Translations under genes and position numbers: made by a program
Source of the DNA: Petrosia ficiformis
Lineage: Eukaryota; Porifera; Demospongiae; Haplosclerida; Petrosiidae
Reading direction: 5' to 3'
Length of the DNA stretch: 64,000 bases
Assembly: GCA_947044365.1 (NCBI GenBank)
Contig: OX345643.1
Span: 407,501 to 471,500, forward strand
The notes under the pieces: generated by a model
Database searches by the model: none
Seen by the model: only the letters and a program-made list of their open reading frames with translations
Told to the model about the DNA's origin: nothing
Shown here: positions 13,176 to 24,714 of the stretch, in pieces
Layout: every line of letters begins with the position of its first letter
Position numbering within the stretch: position 1 is the first letter of the stretch

Positions 13176-13461
13176 TCCCGAGCACAGAATCTAAAAGACG
13201 AAATAGTTAATGCAAGTGATTTGAAATGAGAGTATTTATTCAAGACCCTGCGTCTTTGTGTGTGCTATTATTGTGAATGCCAAACACATGGAAGATTCTC
13301 ATTGGCTGAAAGTAATCGTGTGCACAATCGATCATGAATAATAATTAAAATTAATTGAAAATTTACACGATAGCCAATCAGATTGTTGCCGCATTGAACA
13401 ATTCATCAGGAAGCTTATATTCATTAATTTTTATTCAATCCAGACAAACATCTTCCAAGGT
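13176..13461. promoter_or_regulatory. Divergent promoter region, PDI / truncated FAM234-like copy
   Basis: 286 bp between the PDI start and the truncated copy's start. It has CATTGGCTGAA near 13300 and a CCAAT box in AGCCAATCAGATTG at 13372-13385, the likely NF-Y-type site of the plus-strand gene. No clear TATA box. Confidence 0.5.
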
Positions 13462-13812
13462 ATGTCACAGAAAAGAAGTAAGTATGAAACTGAGTCTACT
13501 GCAGTGGACTCAGACGATGGAAAAGAATTTACTTTATTAAAAAAAGTTGTTAAAGGAGATTACAAAGAAGCTGTTGACTTGATAGTCAAAGATCAACACC
13601 GTATTAAAAAGAAACCGTCATCTTCTCGTCCTATGACATGGCAAGATATAGTCACTGGAGTGATATTAACATCTATAGTTATTATCATTCTTGCATTAAT
13701 TTTTGGAATTATTGGTTACATATTGTGGTTATATGTCGACATGTACTCATTAATTATTTCTTTTTGTGTTTTTATTGTTTTGTTATTTTGTTGTTATAAA
13801 TTTCTGATATGA
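13462..13812 (+). pseudogene. Truncated FAM234-like copy: cytosolic tail and membrane segment only (116 aa)
   Basis: Open frame starting MSQKRSKYETEST, matching the start of copy B (MSNKRSKYERVST), through the conserved cytosolic tail (VDSDDGKEFTL, GDYKEAVDL) and the membrane helix (VIIILALIFGIIGYILW). Where copy B continues into its Ser/Thr stalk and propeller, this frame runs into a second hydrophobic stretch (YSLIISFCVFIVLLFCC) and stops. No ectodomain exons follow before copy B starts at 13977. It has its own CCAAT-type promoter. Either a decaying 5' partial duplicate or a small membrane protein that keeps only the tail and anchor. Frame and start are intact, so expression is possible. 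Confidence 0.65.
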
Positions 13813-13883
13813 ATCAAAATTAATTATTGTTGAATTTAAGGAGTGGTTCTCCAGTTGTAAGAAGTCGTATATGTACGTACAAT

Positions 13884-13915
13884 GACCAATCAGATTGCTG
13901 TCTGCAATATAAATT
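13884..13915 (+). promoter_or_regulatory. CCAAT box and TATA-like start of FAM234-like copy B
   Basis: GACCAATCAGATTG at 13884-13897, followed by CAATATAAATTCC, 80-90 bp before the start codon at 13977. It matches 12 of 14 bases or more of the box before the truncated copy (13372-13385), so the promoter seems to have been duplicated with the gene. Confidence 0.5.
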
Positions 13916-13976
13916 CCTAAGAAAAGGAAGTTGATTCAATTGCTAACATAGCAAACAATCTTGTTTGTTTCAAGCA

Positions 13977-16900
13977 ATGTCAAATAAAAGGAGCAAGTAT
14001 GAACGTGTATCTACTACAGTGGACTCAGATGATGGGATAGAAGACAAAGAATTCACTTTATTCCAAAAAGCTGGACAAGGAGATTACGAAGAAGATGTGG
14101 AATTGATGTTCATAGATCAACTCCATAAAGAGAAACCGTATTATCCATCATCTTCACGTCCTTGCACAAGTAGAATTATGGCCTGTGGAGTGATAATAAT
14201 ATTAATAGTTGCTGCGATTGTTGCACTGGCTATTGTGAGTATTGGGTATGCAACATACATTTTATGGTTTAGTCCAATACCTGATACATCTGACTATTCT
14301 GATAATACCAAATTCACTTTTCTCACCTCCACCATTGCAACTACTTTGTACTCCACTTCTACTTCAAGTGATACTTCATCATCCATTGTTGCAGTATCTG
14401 CAACTGCAGCATCTAATGTTTCATCCTTCACTTCTTCCACTGCAGCATCTAATACGTCATCCTTCATTGCTGCAATATTTACAACTGCAGCTTCTAATAC
14501 TTCATCCTTCACTTCTTCCTCCCTCACTTCTTTCACCTCAACTACTGCAACATCTGCGGCATCTAATATTCCCTCATCAGATACTTCCTCCACTGAAACA
14601 CACAACTCACTTCCTTCCTCAACAAGTAATGGAACCTTATGGAGTGTGGATTTTGAACCTGCTACTACAGAACTGAGTCTACTAATACATGATATTAATC
14701 ATGATGGAGTACCAGACATACTAATGGATCGAATGACTAAAAGAGCGGAGAGTGGCAGCTATTATCTTTGTCCTGGGAAACCTGATAAATGCATGGAAGA
14801 GTTAGGGTTTAGTCCTTGTCAGGTTCGTGTGATGGCTCTTGATGGTCGGAATGGTTCTGTCATTTGGGAGAGTTGGTTAGATTTTGCTCCATTTGCTGCA
14901 TCTTGTAAACATGATTTAAATGGAGATGAAATATCAGATTGTATTTTAGCTGGTAGAAGTGGCTCACTTGCAGTTCTTGATCCTGTTGATGGCTCCGTTG
15001 TATGGGTTGTTGAACAAGCTTCAACATTTCCACATTATAACTATTACTATCCTCTCCTGGTACGTGATTTTGATAGAGATGGTACAATTGACATCATTAT
15101 TACACATGGAGGGGATCAGATGTACTCACCTGAAATAACAAATAGATCTCCTGGCTTAATATATGTTGTATCAGGACTGACAGGACAACAAATCTCTGCT
15201 CGTATCCCAATGCCTGATGATCATGAGACCTATAGCTCACCTGTAAGTTATAACATTACTGGTAGCATAGAGGTTGTTCTGTTTGGATCTGGAGGAGAAA
15301 CTATTCCTGGCTCATTATGGGCAATAACATTAGACAGCCTACAAGAGCATATTGATAACTGGGCTGTGAAAGTATCAAAGAATTATGAAATTAATAAGAA
15401 ATATATTGATCCTCGATGTTTAACCAATGATGAGATCATAGACCAAAGACCTAAGAATGCACCTGGAACATTTAACTATGACAAGAAGGAAGATTGGATG
15501 GATAAATGTCCCAAATGGTCCAAAGACATACAGGTCCTATGGAATCCATACAAATTATGTACATACGAGTTTGTTCCAGCTAGTAAGACAGGTAATATTC
15601 TACCTCCTGTCATTATTGATGTTAATAATGATAATGTGTTGGACCTGGTTGTATCACAATTCAATGACCACACACTCTTGATAGATGGGGCATCAGGAAC
15701 GACTGTATGGGATCATTATGTGTCAGATACACAAACATATAGGTTTGTATGTATGTATGTATGTATGTTTGTATGTATGTATGTATGTATGTATGTGCAT
15801 GTGTATGTATGTATGTACACAGATCTTGTCTATCTATCTAATATCTCTATCTATTCCACAGCATACCTGCCCCCTTATATTTTAATGATGATGATATACC
15901 TGATTATCTCATAAGATTTAACAAAGGTGAATGGATGACTTATGATTATTCATACATGGGTGTTGTTGATGGTGAAAATGGGAACCTCCTCTGGTCCTTT
16001 AACTGTTCAATAGGTGCAATGGCCTCCGGAGTGACTGTTAAAAACAAGAAGAAAGGACATGATGGTATGTTGTTCTTTGCTAATGGGTGTGAGGGAGAGA
16101 GACAGAGGATGAAAAGGGACAGTTTTGAACAAGACATTTGTCCAAGAATGTATATTGAGGTTGAACGAGCAACTTGTAAGGCACAGAAGAGAAACAAGAG
16201 ACATGAAGAACATGAAAAAGAGGGTGCAATGTATTCTGACACAGATGAGGATACTAATGATAGCAGCAGTCAGAGTTCTAGAATGCCTGATATTGATTAT
16301 AATCAAGTCCTAAATGCCATTCCAAAAGATATTTGGGAAATTCGTGATGAAACAGACTCATTCCCAGACCCTTGGACAGATTCCTATTCTTTCATGCAAG
16401 ATTATTGTGAAATACCTGTTGATATGATGACAACAAGAGTATATTATCTCACTCCGAATTTAATTACCTCAGGAAATATCAAACCAATTTATGAGTTTAA
16501 ACCTTATGTCTACAGTAAGTGTGCGTATGTGTGTACAACTCATTATTTCATTAAAATGAGCATTAGTCATACCATTTGTACATCCATGCACACACATACA
16601 CAAACGTACATACATACACAATTACACACATACATACAAACACATATACATACACACACACAAACATACATACATACGTACGTTCGTATGTACTTTTGAA
16701 ATTGTCATTAGCTGTTATACTATGTAAGCCCTATATTATTATCTGCATGTGTACCTATGCCATTACTACTATGTGTATATATATCATGTTCCATAGAACC
16801 TCCGTCTGACAATTTGACTCATATGAAACGTCATGGTTCTATGTCTGTGGATCACAATTTAGAAATACATCTTCACAATCGCAAGATGGTACGATGTGCA

Positions 16901-17206
16901 CATATACTAGCACCATACATGTTACCCGCCACACCAGCTGTTGGAGATTTTAATCAAGATGGAAAATTAGATGGGGTAGTTTCTATAATGTATTATGGAT
17001 TACTTAATGACCTGGTTCAGCTCACAATATTCCATCCACCAAAAGTTATGGTAAGGGCATTCACTCTAGAGGACAGACTGAAGGAGGTTTATGGAACAGA
17101 TGCTAATATTGTTGATTTTTCTACATGTTATCCTCCTCAACAACAACCTTGGACACAATACATGGGATCACAAGGAAATGGTGTATATACCATAACCACT
17201 AATTAA
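13977..17206 (+). CDS. FAM234-like membrane protein, copy B (942 aa, 3 exons, long mucin-like stalk)
   Basis: Exons 13977-15742, 15862-16514 and 16797-17206 give 943 codons with stop. I chose the second ATG (MSNKRSKYE) because it aligns with the truncated copy. Cytosolic tail with FTLFQKAGQGDYEEDVELMF, one membrane helix, then a roughly 110-residue Ser/Thr/Ala stalk with repeated AASNTSSF-type units and NVS/NTS glycosylation sequons, far longer than in copies A and C. The propeller has the same calcium loops as copy A (DINHDGVPD, DLNGDEISD, DFDRDGTID, DVNNDNVLD, DFNQDGKLD). R-x-K-R sites RMKR and RNKR precede a copy-specific acidic Ser-rich linker (MYSDTDEDTNDSSSQSS). Intron 1 begins with an ATGT array. 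Same strand as copy C, 411 bp upstream of it. Confidence 0.87.
15745..15832. repeat. (ATGT)n microsatellite in intron 1 of copy B
   Basis: Starts directly at the splice donor (GTTTGTATGTATG). Shorter, related arrays occupy the same place in copies A and C. Confidence 0.9.
16585..16690. repeat. (ACAT/ACAC)n microsatellite in intron 2 of copy B
   Basis: Imperfect ACACATAC/ACATAC repeats, on the opposite strand sense to the array in intron 1. Confidence 0.85.
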
Positions 17207-17617
17207 TATAATGTATCGTGAAGTGCATTATAATAAATATCACAAGAATAATAATATTATATACCCCTGATACTTTGTATATAATTATATTATATAGATC
17301 TAATTGTTTTTGTGAATATTTTAATATTTAGGTTACCTACCATACTATCACTGTATATAATGTATATAATTGTTATGTTGGTCAAAATTTATATACAATC
17401 ATTACAATGGTGTAGGATTACGTCATCATTATATTAGATGATTTATCATTGTTAGGATTCGCTGTAGTTTTTATTTATAGTAGCAATGGTTATATCAAGA
17501 CACTGCCATTCCAACAAATTAATAATAAAAATTATAATAATAATTATGAATAATTAAGAATAATTATGAATAATTGTCAAATTGCAAGCTTGTAGGGTGT
17601 GGCACATTGCTGGAAGA
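17207..17617. other. Intergenic, FAM234-like copies B and C
   Basis: 411 bp, AT-rich. AATAAATATC at about 17233 may serve polyadenylation of copy B. Dense AATAATTATGAATAATT repeats lie just before copy C. No gene seen. Confidence 0.6.
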
Positions 17618-20582
17618 ATGTCATCCAAGAAGTATCAACCAGTACCTATTGATGAAGTCTCAGGAGAAGAAGAAGATATTACCTTGTATCAGCAAAAGCA
17701 ATACAAAGAAGATGTATATGTTGAATTGTTGGGTCAATCGGGTAAGAAGAAGCCTAGTTTCTCCTGCAATCATGTTCTAGTTTGTGGAGTAGTTTTTACT
17801 ACAGTTATGATAGCTGCTTTACTTATTGGATATGCAGTTTTCACATTGTGGTTACATCCAAATCCTAACAAATCAACTTTTACATCCACAGCAGCAACAC
17901 CTACAACCACAGCAGCAACACCAACCTCCTCACCGGATACACATCCTTCCTCAACAAGTAATGGAACTTTATGGAGTGTGGATTTTGAACCTTCTACTAC
18001 AGAACTGAGTCTATTAATACATGATATTAATCGTGATGGAGTACCAGACATACTCCTGGATCAGATAACTGATAGACTGGAGCAACCCAGCTATCATCTT
18101 TGTCCTGGGAAACCTGATAAATGCATGGAAGAGTTAGGGTTTAGTCCTTGTCGTGTTCGTGTGATGGCTCTTGATGGTCGGAATGGTTCTGTCATTTGGG
18201 AGAGCTGGTTGGATTTTGCTCCATTTGCTGCATCTTGTAAACATGATTTAAATGGAGATGAAATATCAGATTGTATTTTAGCTGGTAGAAGTGGTTCACT
18301 TGCGGTTCTTGATCCTGTTGATGGCTCCATTGTATGGGTTGTTGAACAAGCTTCAACATTTTCACCTTATAACTATTACTATCCTCTCCTGGTACGTGAT
18401 TTTGATAGAGATGGTACAATTGACATCATTATTACACATGGAGGGGATCAGATATATATGGATAATGAGAAACATCGATCTCCTGGCTTAATATATGTTG
18501 TATCAGGACTGACAGGACAACAAATCTCTGCTCGTATCCCAATGCCTGACGATCATGAGACCTATAGCTCACCTGTAAGTTATAACATTATTGGTAGCAT
18601 AGAGGTTGTTCTGTTTGGATCTGGAGGAGAAACTATTCCTGGCTCACTATGGGCAATAACATTAGACAGCCTACAAGAGCATATTGATAACTGGGCTGTG
18701 AAAGTATCAAAGAATTATGAAGTTAATAAGAAATATATTGATCCTGGTTGTTTATCAAGTGATGTTCTTGGACCAATGAGACCTAAGAATGTACTTGGAA
18801 CATTTAACTATGACAAGAAGGAAGATTGGATGGATAAATGTCCCAAATGGTCCAAAGACATACAGGTCCTATGGAATCCATACAAATTATGTACATACGA
18901 GTTTGTTCCAGCTGGTAAGACAGGTAATATTCTACCTCCTGTCATTATTGATGTTAATAATGATAATGTGTTGGACCTGGTTGTATCACAATTCAATGAC
19001 CACACACTCTTGATAGACGGGGCATCAGGAACGATTGTATGGGATCATTATGTGTCAGATACACAATCATATAGGTTTGTATGTATGTGCATGTGTATGT
19101 ATGTACTATGTATGTACACAGATCTTGTCTATCTATCTAATATCTCTATCTATTCCACAGCATACCTGCCCCCTTATATTTTAATGATGATGATATACCT
19201 GATTATCTCATAAGATTTAACAAAGGTGAATGGATGACTTATGATTATTCATACATGGGTGTTGTTGATGGTGAAAATGGGAACCTCCTCTGGTCCTTTA
19301 ACTGTTCAATGGGTGCAATGGCCTCTGGAGTGACTGTTAAAAACAAGAAGAAAGGACATGATGGAATGTTGTTCTTTGCTAATGGGTGTGAGGGAGAGAG
19401 ACAGAGGATGAAAAGAGACAGTTTTGAACAAGACACTTGTCCAAGAATGCATGTCGAGGTTGAAAGAGCAACTTGTGAGGCACAGAAGAGAAACAAGAGA
19501 CAGGAAGAACATGAAGAAGGAGTGCCTTCAAATAGAGATCCACTTACAGTAAGTGGAGATGACGATAATACTCCGATCTTCACAATGCCTGAAACCGATT
19601 TTACTCAGTATCAAGATGATATTCCTAGTGATCTTTGGGAAGTTCATGATGAAACAGACTCATTCCCAGATCCTTGGACAGATTCCTATTCTTTCATGCA
19701 AGATTATTGTGAAATACCTGTTGATATGATGACAACAAAAGTATATTATCTCACTCCGAATCTAATTACCTCAGGACATATCAAACCAATTTATGAGTTT
19801 AAACCTTATGTCTACAGTAAGTGTGTGTATGTGTGCTTATAATAATATTGATATTTAGAGTTTGGAGATTAGCAGTTTAACATTAGCTACTATAAATAGA
19901 AAATTTTTGCTATATACTATAAATAGAAACCATTCAGCTACTATAAATAGAACCTCTGTATACTGTATTGTAATCCAGGCAGTGAGAGAACAGCATTTTG
20001 TTTTATATAAACAATAGCATTTTCTGTCAACAATTGACAATATGAATACTTCTTGAAGCCTGACAATATTAGCATGTTATATATCACAATATCCATTATA
20101 TATAATAACAATTAATAGCACGATTATAATACTAATTTAAATTGTTATATTTGCTTTCATCATATACAGAGCCTCCATCAGATTACTTCTCTCACAACAA
20201 ACGCCATGATTCTTCATTTAGCGATCCTGAGAATTTGAAATCAACTCTTCAGGATCGTAAGAAGGTACGATGTGCACATATACTGGTACCGTTACTTTTA
20301 GCTGCCTCACCAGCTGTTGGAGATTTTAATCAAGATGGAAAATTAGATGGGGTAGTTTCTATAATGTATTTTGGAATTACTCAAGACCTGGTTCAGTTCA
20401 CAATATTCCATCCACCAAAAGTTATAGTAAAGGCATTCACTCTAGAGGACAGACTGAAGGAGGTTTATGGAACAGATGCTAATATTGTTGATTTTTCTAC
20501 ATATTATCCTCCTCAACAACAACCTTGGACACAATACATGGGATCACAAGGAAATAGTGTATATACGTACCATAACCACTAA
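17618..20582 (+). CDS. FAM234-like membrane protein, copy C (841 aa, 3 exons)
   Basis: Exons 17618-19074, 19161-19816 and 20170-20582 give 842 codons with stop. The start MSSKKYQPVP was chosen by position relative to the membrane helix; the tail is distinct from copy B (DITLYQQKQYKEDVYVELL), with YKED and YVEL tyrosine motifs. Short Thr/Ser/Pro stalk. The propeller core is almost identical to copies A and B. It differs at DQIYMDNEKHRSPG (A has MYSPDMTN, B has MYSPEITN) and in the linker after the R-x-K-R sites (GVPSNRDPLTVSGDDDNTP). Four extra bases near the end (GTATATACGTACC against GTATATACC) change the last residues from VYTITT to VYTYHNH. The role is unknown, as for the other copies. Confidence 0.87.
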
Positions 20583-21028
20583 TTAAAATAATGTGCATCA
20601 TAATTATTTTTTTGTAAATGTAACGATACTGAAATATTGAAGTTGTATTTATGTAATTTGTTTTTCAAAAACGAATATTTAAATACTCTCAGTTTTCCTA
20701 GCTACAAGCTAAGGGAACAGAGTTAAAATGGCTGATATAACATAACGTAACACATCCAGATCTAGAGTAACCAGGCAAAATACATTACTGCATAATTGCA
20801 AACCTAAAATTATTTGGTGTTTGTGTACGTAATGGTTTGATTTTAATATCAACAGTGGTTTTGTAGAGGTGTGGCATAATATTGAGTAGTGTACGTAATG
20901 GTTTGATTTTAATATCAACAGTGGTTTTGTTCACCAGAACAGACACGATATATAGATTATTTCCCTAATTCGGATGAATGATGATAATATAATAATAATT
21001 ATCATTATTGTTATAATTATTATAATTA
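20583..21028. other. Intergenic with a 41-bp direct repeat
   Basis: 446 bp between convergent copy C and NPL4. A segment of about 41 bp (GTACGTAATGGTTTGATTTT and onward) occurs at about 20824-20865 and again at 20891-20932. The rest is AT-rich with nothing recognisable. Confidence 0.7.
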
Positions 21029-22400
21029 TTAGTATCTTGGTAATCCACAAGCAGCACAATTAGTAATGTGGGCGGGGTTATCTAGTGTACAATGTTGACA
21101 TCGCCACACTCCATTGCCAGATGAACGTAATGTTGGAAAAGTGGGCGGAGTCCCCAGTGATGTAGGAGAAGGAACTGTAAGGGATATTGGATATATGAAG
21201 GACTGAGAACCAAATAGTACATTAAAAACATGTAAAGAAATTACATGCATACACACATCAACACATACATACATACATACATACATACATACATACATAC
21301 AACGCTTACCAGAGGTGGCCATTATCAACTGTTCAACTTGCTGCCAGTGCTTTTGACTCTTCCATTCATCAGCTGCTTTTCTGTCTTGATTACAAATAGC
21401 ATGACAAAGTTGAGGAAGATACTCCTGAAGGAAACAAAGGAGAGTAAATAAAAGTGAGGAGGAGAAGGAGGAGGAAGAGGAAGAGGAAGAGGAAGAGGAG
21501 GAGGAGGAGGAGGAAGAAAAGGAGGAGGAGGAGGAGGAGGAGGAGGAGGAAGAGAAGGAGGAGGAGACTTTGACCTGTAATTGCACAACATTAGTAGTGA
21601 ATAAGAAATAAAGAAAATGAAACTCGGATGCTACACAGAGAAAATTATTACCCTTCTGTTGATCAAGATAATGAATGAAACTCTCAAAACTCTGAAGAAA
21701 TAGAAATACTCGTAATTATGTACTATTGTACATATAATTACGTATATATACATACTTGTATTTCACCAATTGTCTCTCTATTCTCTACAGGGAAAGGTTC
21801 CCCTCGTCCACCTGGTAGTGTTGGTTTAGGTCTCTTTGGTGTAGTGGTTGTCAATTCAACTATTAAATATTCAAGTGGGAGGGGTCTAGCTAATTTAGTA
21901 ACTTCTATTCCGTATTCTCCTTTACACTACATAAAGATAAAACCACACCTTTAATTATACTAACCACACCCACCCTTAATTAAACACTGACCACACCCTC
22001 CTTTTTATAACCTTTTATAACCTTTTATACTAACCACACCCACTTTTAATTAACCTTTTACCTTATATAAGACATCTGGTACATATTGTTCATTAGTAGA
22101 TTCTTTTATATATCCTAATTCTGGAGCATCCAGTGTAGGAACAAAACAGTCATCACGTATTAATGACATACATTGGTTTGATACCTGGATATATGAATGA
22201 ATGGACGAATGAATGGATGAATGGATGGATGGATGGATGAATGAATGGATGAATGGATGGATGAATGGATGGATGGATGGATGAATGAATGAATGGATGG
22301 ATGAATGGATGGATGGATGGATGGATGGATGGATGGATGGATGGATGGATGAATGAATGAATGAATGGATGAATGGATGGATGGATGGATGATATGAATG

Positions 22401-22432
<32 letters not shown>

Positions 22433-22925
22433 CCTGATATCCTGTGGTGTCTATATTGTTATGTTCGTTTCCTGATACACATACAGTAACAAACTTAGAT
22501 CCAAAATATCCATCACTAGCTTGAGTACAAGCATTTGGATGAGAATTCTGAAATTCAGCAGCCATGATACACTCCTCTCCCGTCAACAGATGAGTGTGCT
22601 GGTGTAATAAGTGAGGAAGGAGTTAGTTATAAGTACAAGTTTACAAAGAGAAGTCGAGGAGGATAAAAGATCTATGCTTACAATATTCCTCTTATAGGAT
22701 ACTCTTCCATTTTCTTCTGGTTCCAGATCTGTAAATATCCATCCTACCTACAAATGAAGAGTTACTTCATATATAATGTGATAATAGATATCTTACCTTT
22801 CTAAGACCTAGATGAGAGGCCATTATATCCACCAAACGTGAATTTGGATCTTCTAAGAATTCAATACTATGTTTAGCACAGGTCTAAAATAAGATATGTA
22901 CAACACTGTATATATATATACATGT

Positions 22926-22969
<44 letters not shown>

Positions 22970-24616
22970 ACACACACAGACACACAGACACACACACAGA
23001 CACACACAGACACACAGACACACAGACACAGACACACACACACACAGACACACAAACACACACACACAGACACACACCTGTGGAGGTTCATAGATAGCTA
23101 CTACTACAGCCTTTATTCCTAATGGTACATCATCATATTCTTCATAACGTCCATACAAGAAACCTAATCTTTGTACTCCAGACTTTCTCCATCCTTCTAT
23201 AAATCTATCTACTAGTGCTTTATCTTCAAACATTATACTATCAACATGACGATATGACTATAGGGAGGAGATATTAGCTATGAAATGAATGAAACTGGTA
23301 TTTCTAACCTGTCTTGCAAGTGTCACTGCACTAGGTTGACATTTGGTACAGATGCCAGCTGGCCAGGGAGAATGATCAGGACAATCTAGTTTCACTTTGC
23401 AAGATATACTCTCTAGACAAACAAACTTGCCTCTTTAAAGGATGAAGGTGAGAGGATTAAATGAGATGATAATAAGAATGAAGGACAGTTGAGGAGGAAG
23501 AGAATGAGAATGAGGATAAGGATAAGGATAAAGATGAGGAGAATGAAGATGAGAATGAGAATGAGGAGGTAAAGGGGATCTCACTTATCTACTCCACTAG
23601 TTAGTTTTCGTAGATAACAATGAAATGATAAGTGCTTTATAGGAGGATCTCTAGTTTGTAAATATTGACTATCCCATGGCTGTGTATAGAATTACATGTA
23701 CGTATGTGTATGTATGTACGTATGTATGTATGTACGGATATATGTATATATGTATGAACGTATGTATGTATATAACATACTTCAAGAGGAGCACAATTTA
23801 GACATTTACCCTGAGGGCCATGATGACATCTAATATAATAATATTATAATATGTATTAGTATATAATTATAATAATACATACATGATACATACATAGTAT
23901 ATATGTACATACATACATACACACATACATACATACATACATATATATGTATGTACATACATACATACATACATACATATATACGTATGTACATACATAC
24001 ATACATACATACATACATACGTACGTACATACATACCTCCGTACATACATACATACATACATACATACAAACAAACATACATACATACATACATACATAC
24101 ATATGTACATACATGTACAAACATACATACATACATACATACGTACATACATACATACGTACAGTTGTGGATCTTTTTCACGATATATCTTGCCATCTTT
24201 TTTTCTAAGTATCTGGTCAATTTCGTCTTCTTTGTTGACTACTGTCTTCTTACTCACATCAGAGGATCTACCTTGTACCTCCTTATCATTCATATACAGC
24301 ATATCTCCATGTCTGTGATAATTAAATCACATGACCGCCATGTGATATGAGATTATTACCTTATCGGAATTATTGATAGAGGGTAATTAACATGTTCTTG
24401 AGTAAGTTCATCTTTACAACCAGGACTACGATATAAACTAAAAGACTGCGATGGATCCAGGGAAAACACACTTGCGATCTGTGTGTGATAGTCACATGCC
24501 ATAAGGAGAGGTCATGTGACTCATCAACTGACCTGTGTAAGAAGTGTCATGAGCGTATCTTCAGGTTGTACTGATATTCTCTTCGTGCCATCACGACTTT
24601 GTATTCGAACTAGCAT
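21029..24616 (-). CDS. NPLOC4: NPL4 homologue, p97/VCP ubiquitin adaptor
   Basis: With UFD1, NPL4 recruits p97/VCP to ubiquitinated substrates (ER-associated degradation, chromatin extraction). The N-terminal UBX-like fold starts [15 protein letters not shown] at 24616. A zinc region follows with [50 protein letters not shown] and a [12 protein letters not shown] motif. The MPN domain has [77 protein letters not shown] and [19 protein letters not shown]. The C-terminal NZF finger [20 protein letters not shown] ends the protein (then GLPRY). The order is that of animal NPL4. About 12 exons; introns hold CA, ACAT, GGAT and GGA arrays. The start lies only 98 bp beyond the BBS1 stop on the same strand. 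Confidence 0.93.
21250..21302. repeat. (ACAT)n microsatellite
   Basis: Short pure ACAT array in an NPL4 intron. Confidence 0.85.
21453..21570. repeat. (GGA/GAA)n purine tract
   Basis: Polypurine stretch in an NPL4 intron; polypyrimidine on the coding strand. Confidence 0.9.
22190..22433. repeat. (GGAT/GAAT)n and (GATA)n microsatellite
   Basis: GGAT/GAAT array followed by about eight GATA units in an NPL4 intron between the YQVSNQ and EHNNIDTTG exons. Confidence 0.93.
22928..23080. repeat. (CA)n with (GACACA) interruptions
   Basis: CA dinucleotide array with regular GA interruptions in an NPL4 intron directly after the donor of the IYEPPQ exon (coding-strand view). Confidence 0.93.
23880..24165. 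repeat. (ACAT)n microsatellite
   Basis: About 285 bp of ACAT with GTAC and ATAT interruptions in an early NPL4 intron. Confidence 0.93.
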
Positions 24617-24714
24617 GACTCATTAAAGATATATATAAACCACACCCCTAATTAACCAGTTCTAGTTCTCTAATTAATTTTTAATTAATTATTGATAATA
24701 ATTATAATACTGGT

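Noticed and set aside
13462..13812. Alternative first exon of copy B instead of a separate copy
   Set aside because: Not ruled out, but copy B has its own start, tail and membrane helix, and the frame here stops without a good donor at the matching place, so a truncated duplicate is simpler.
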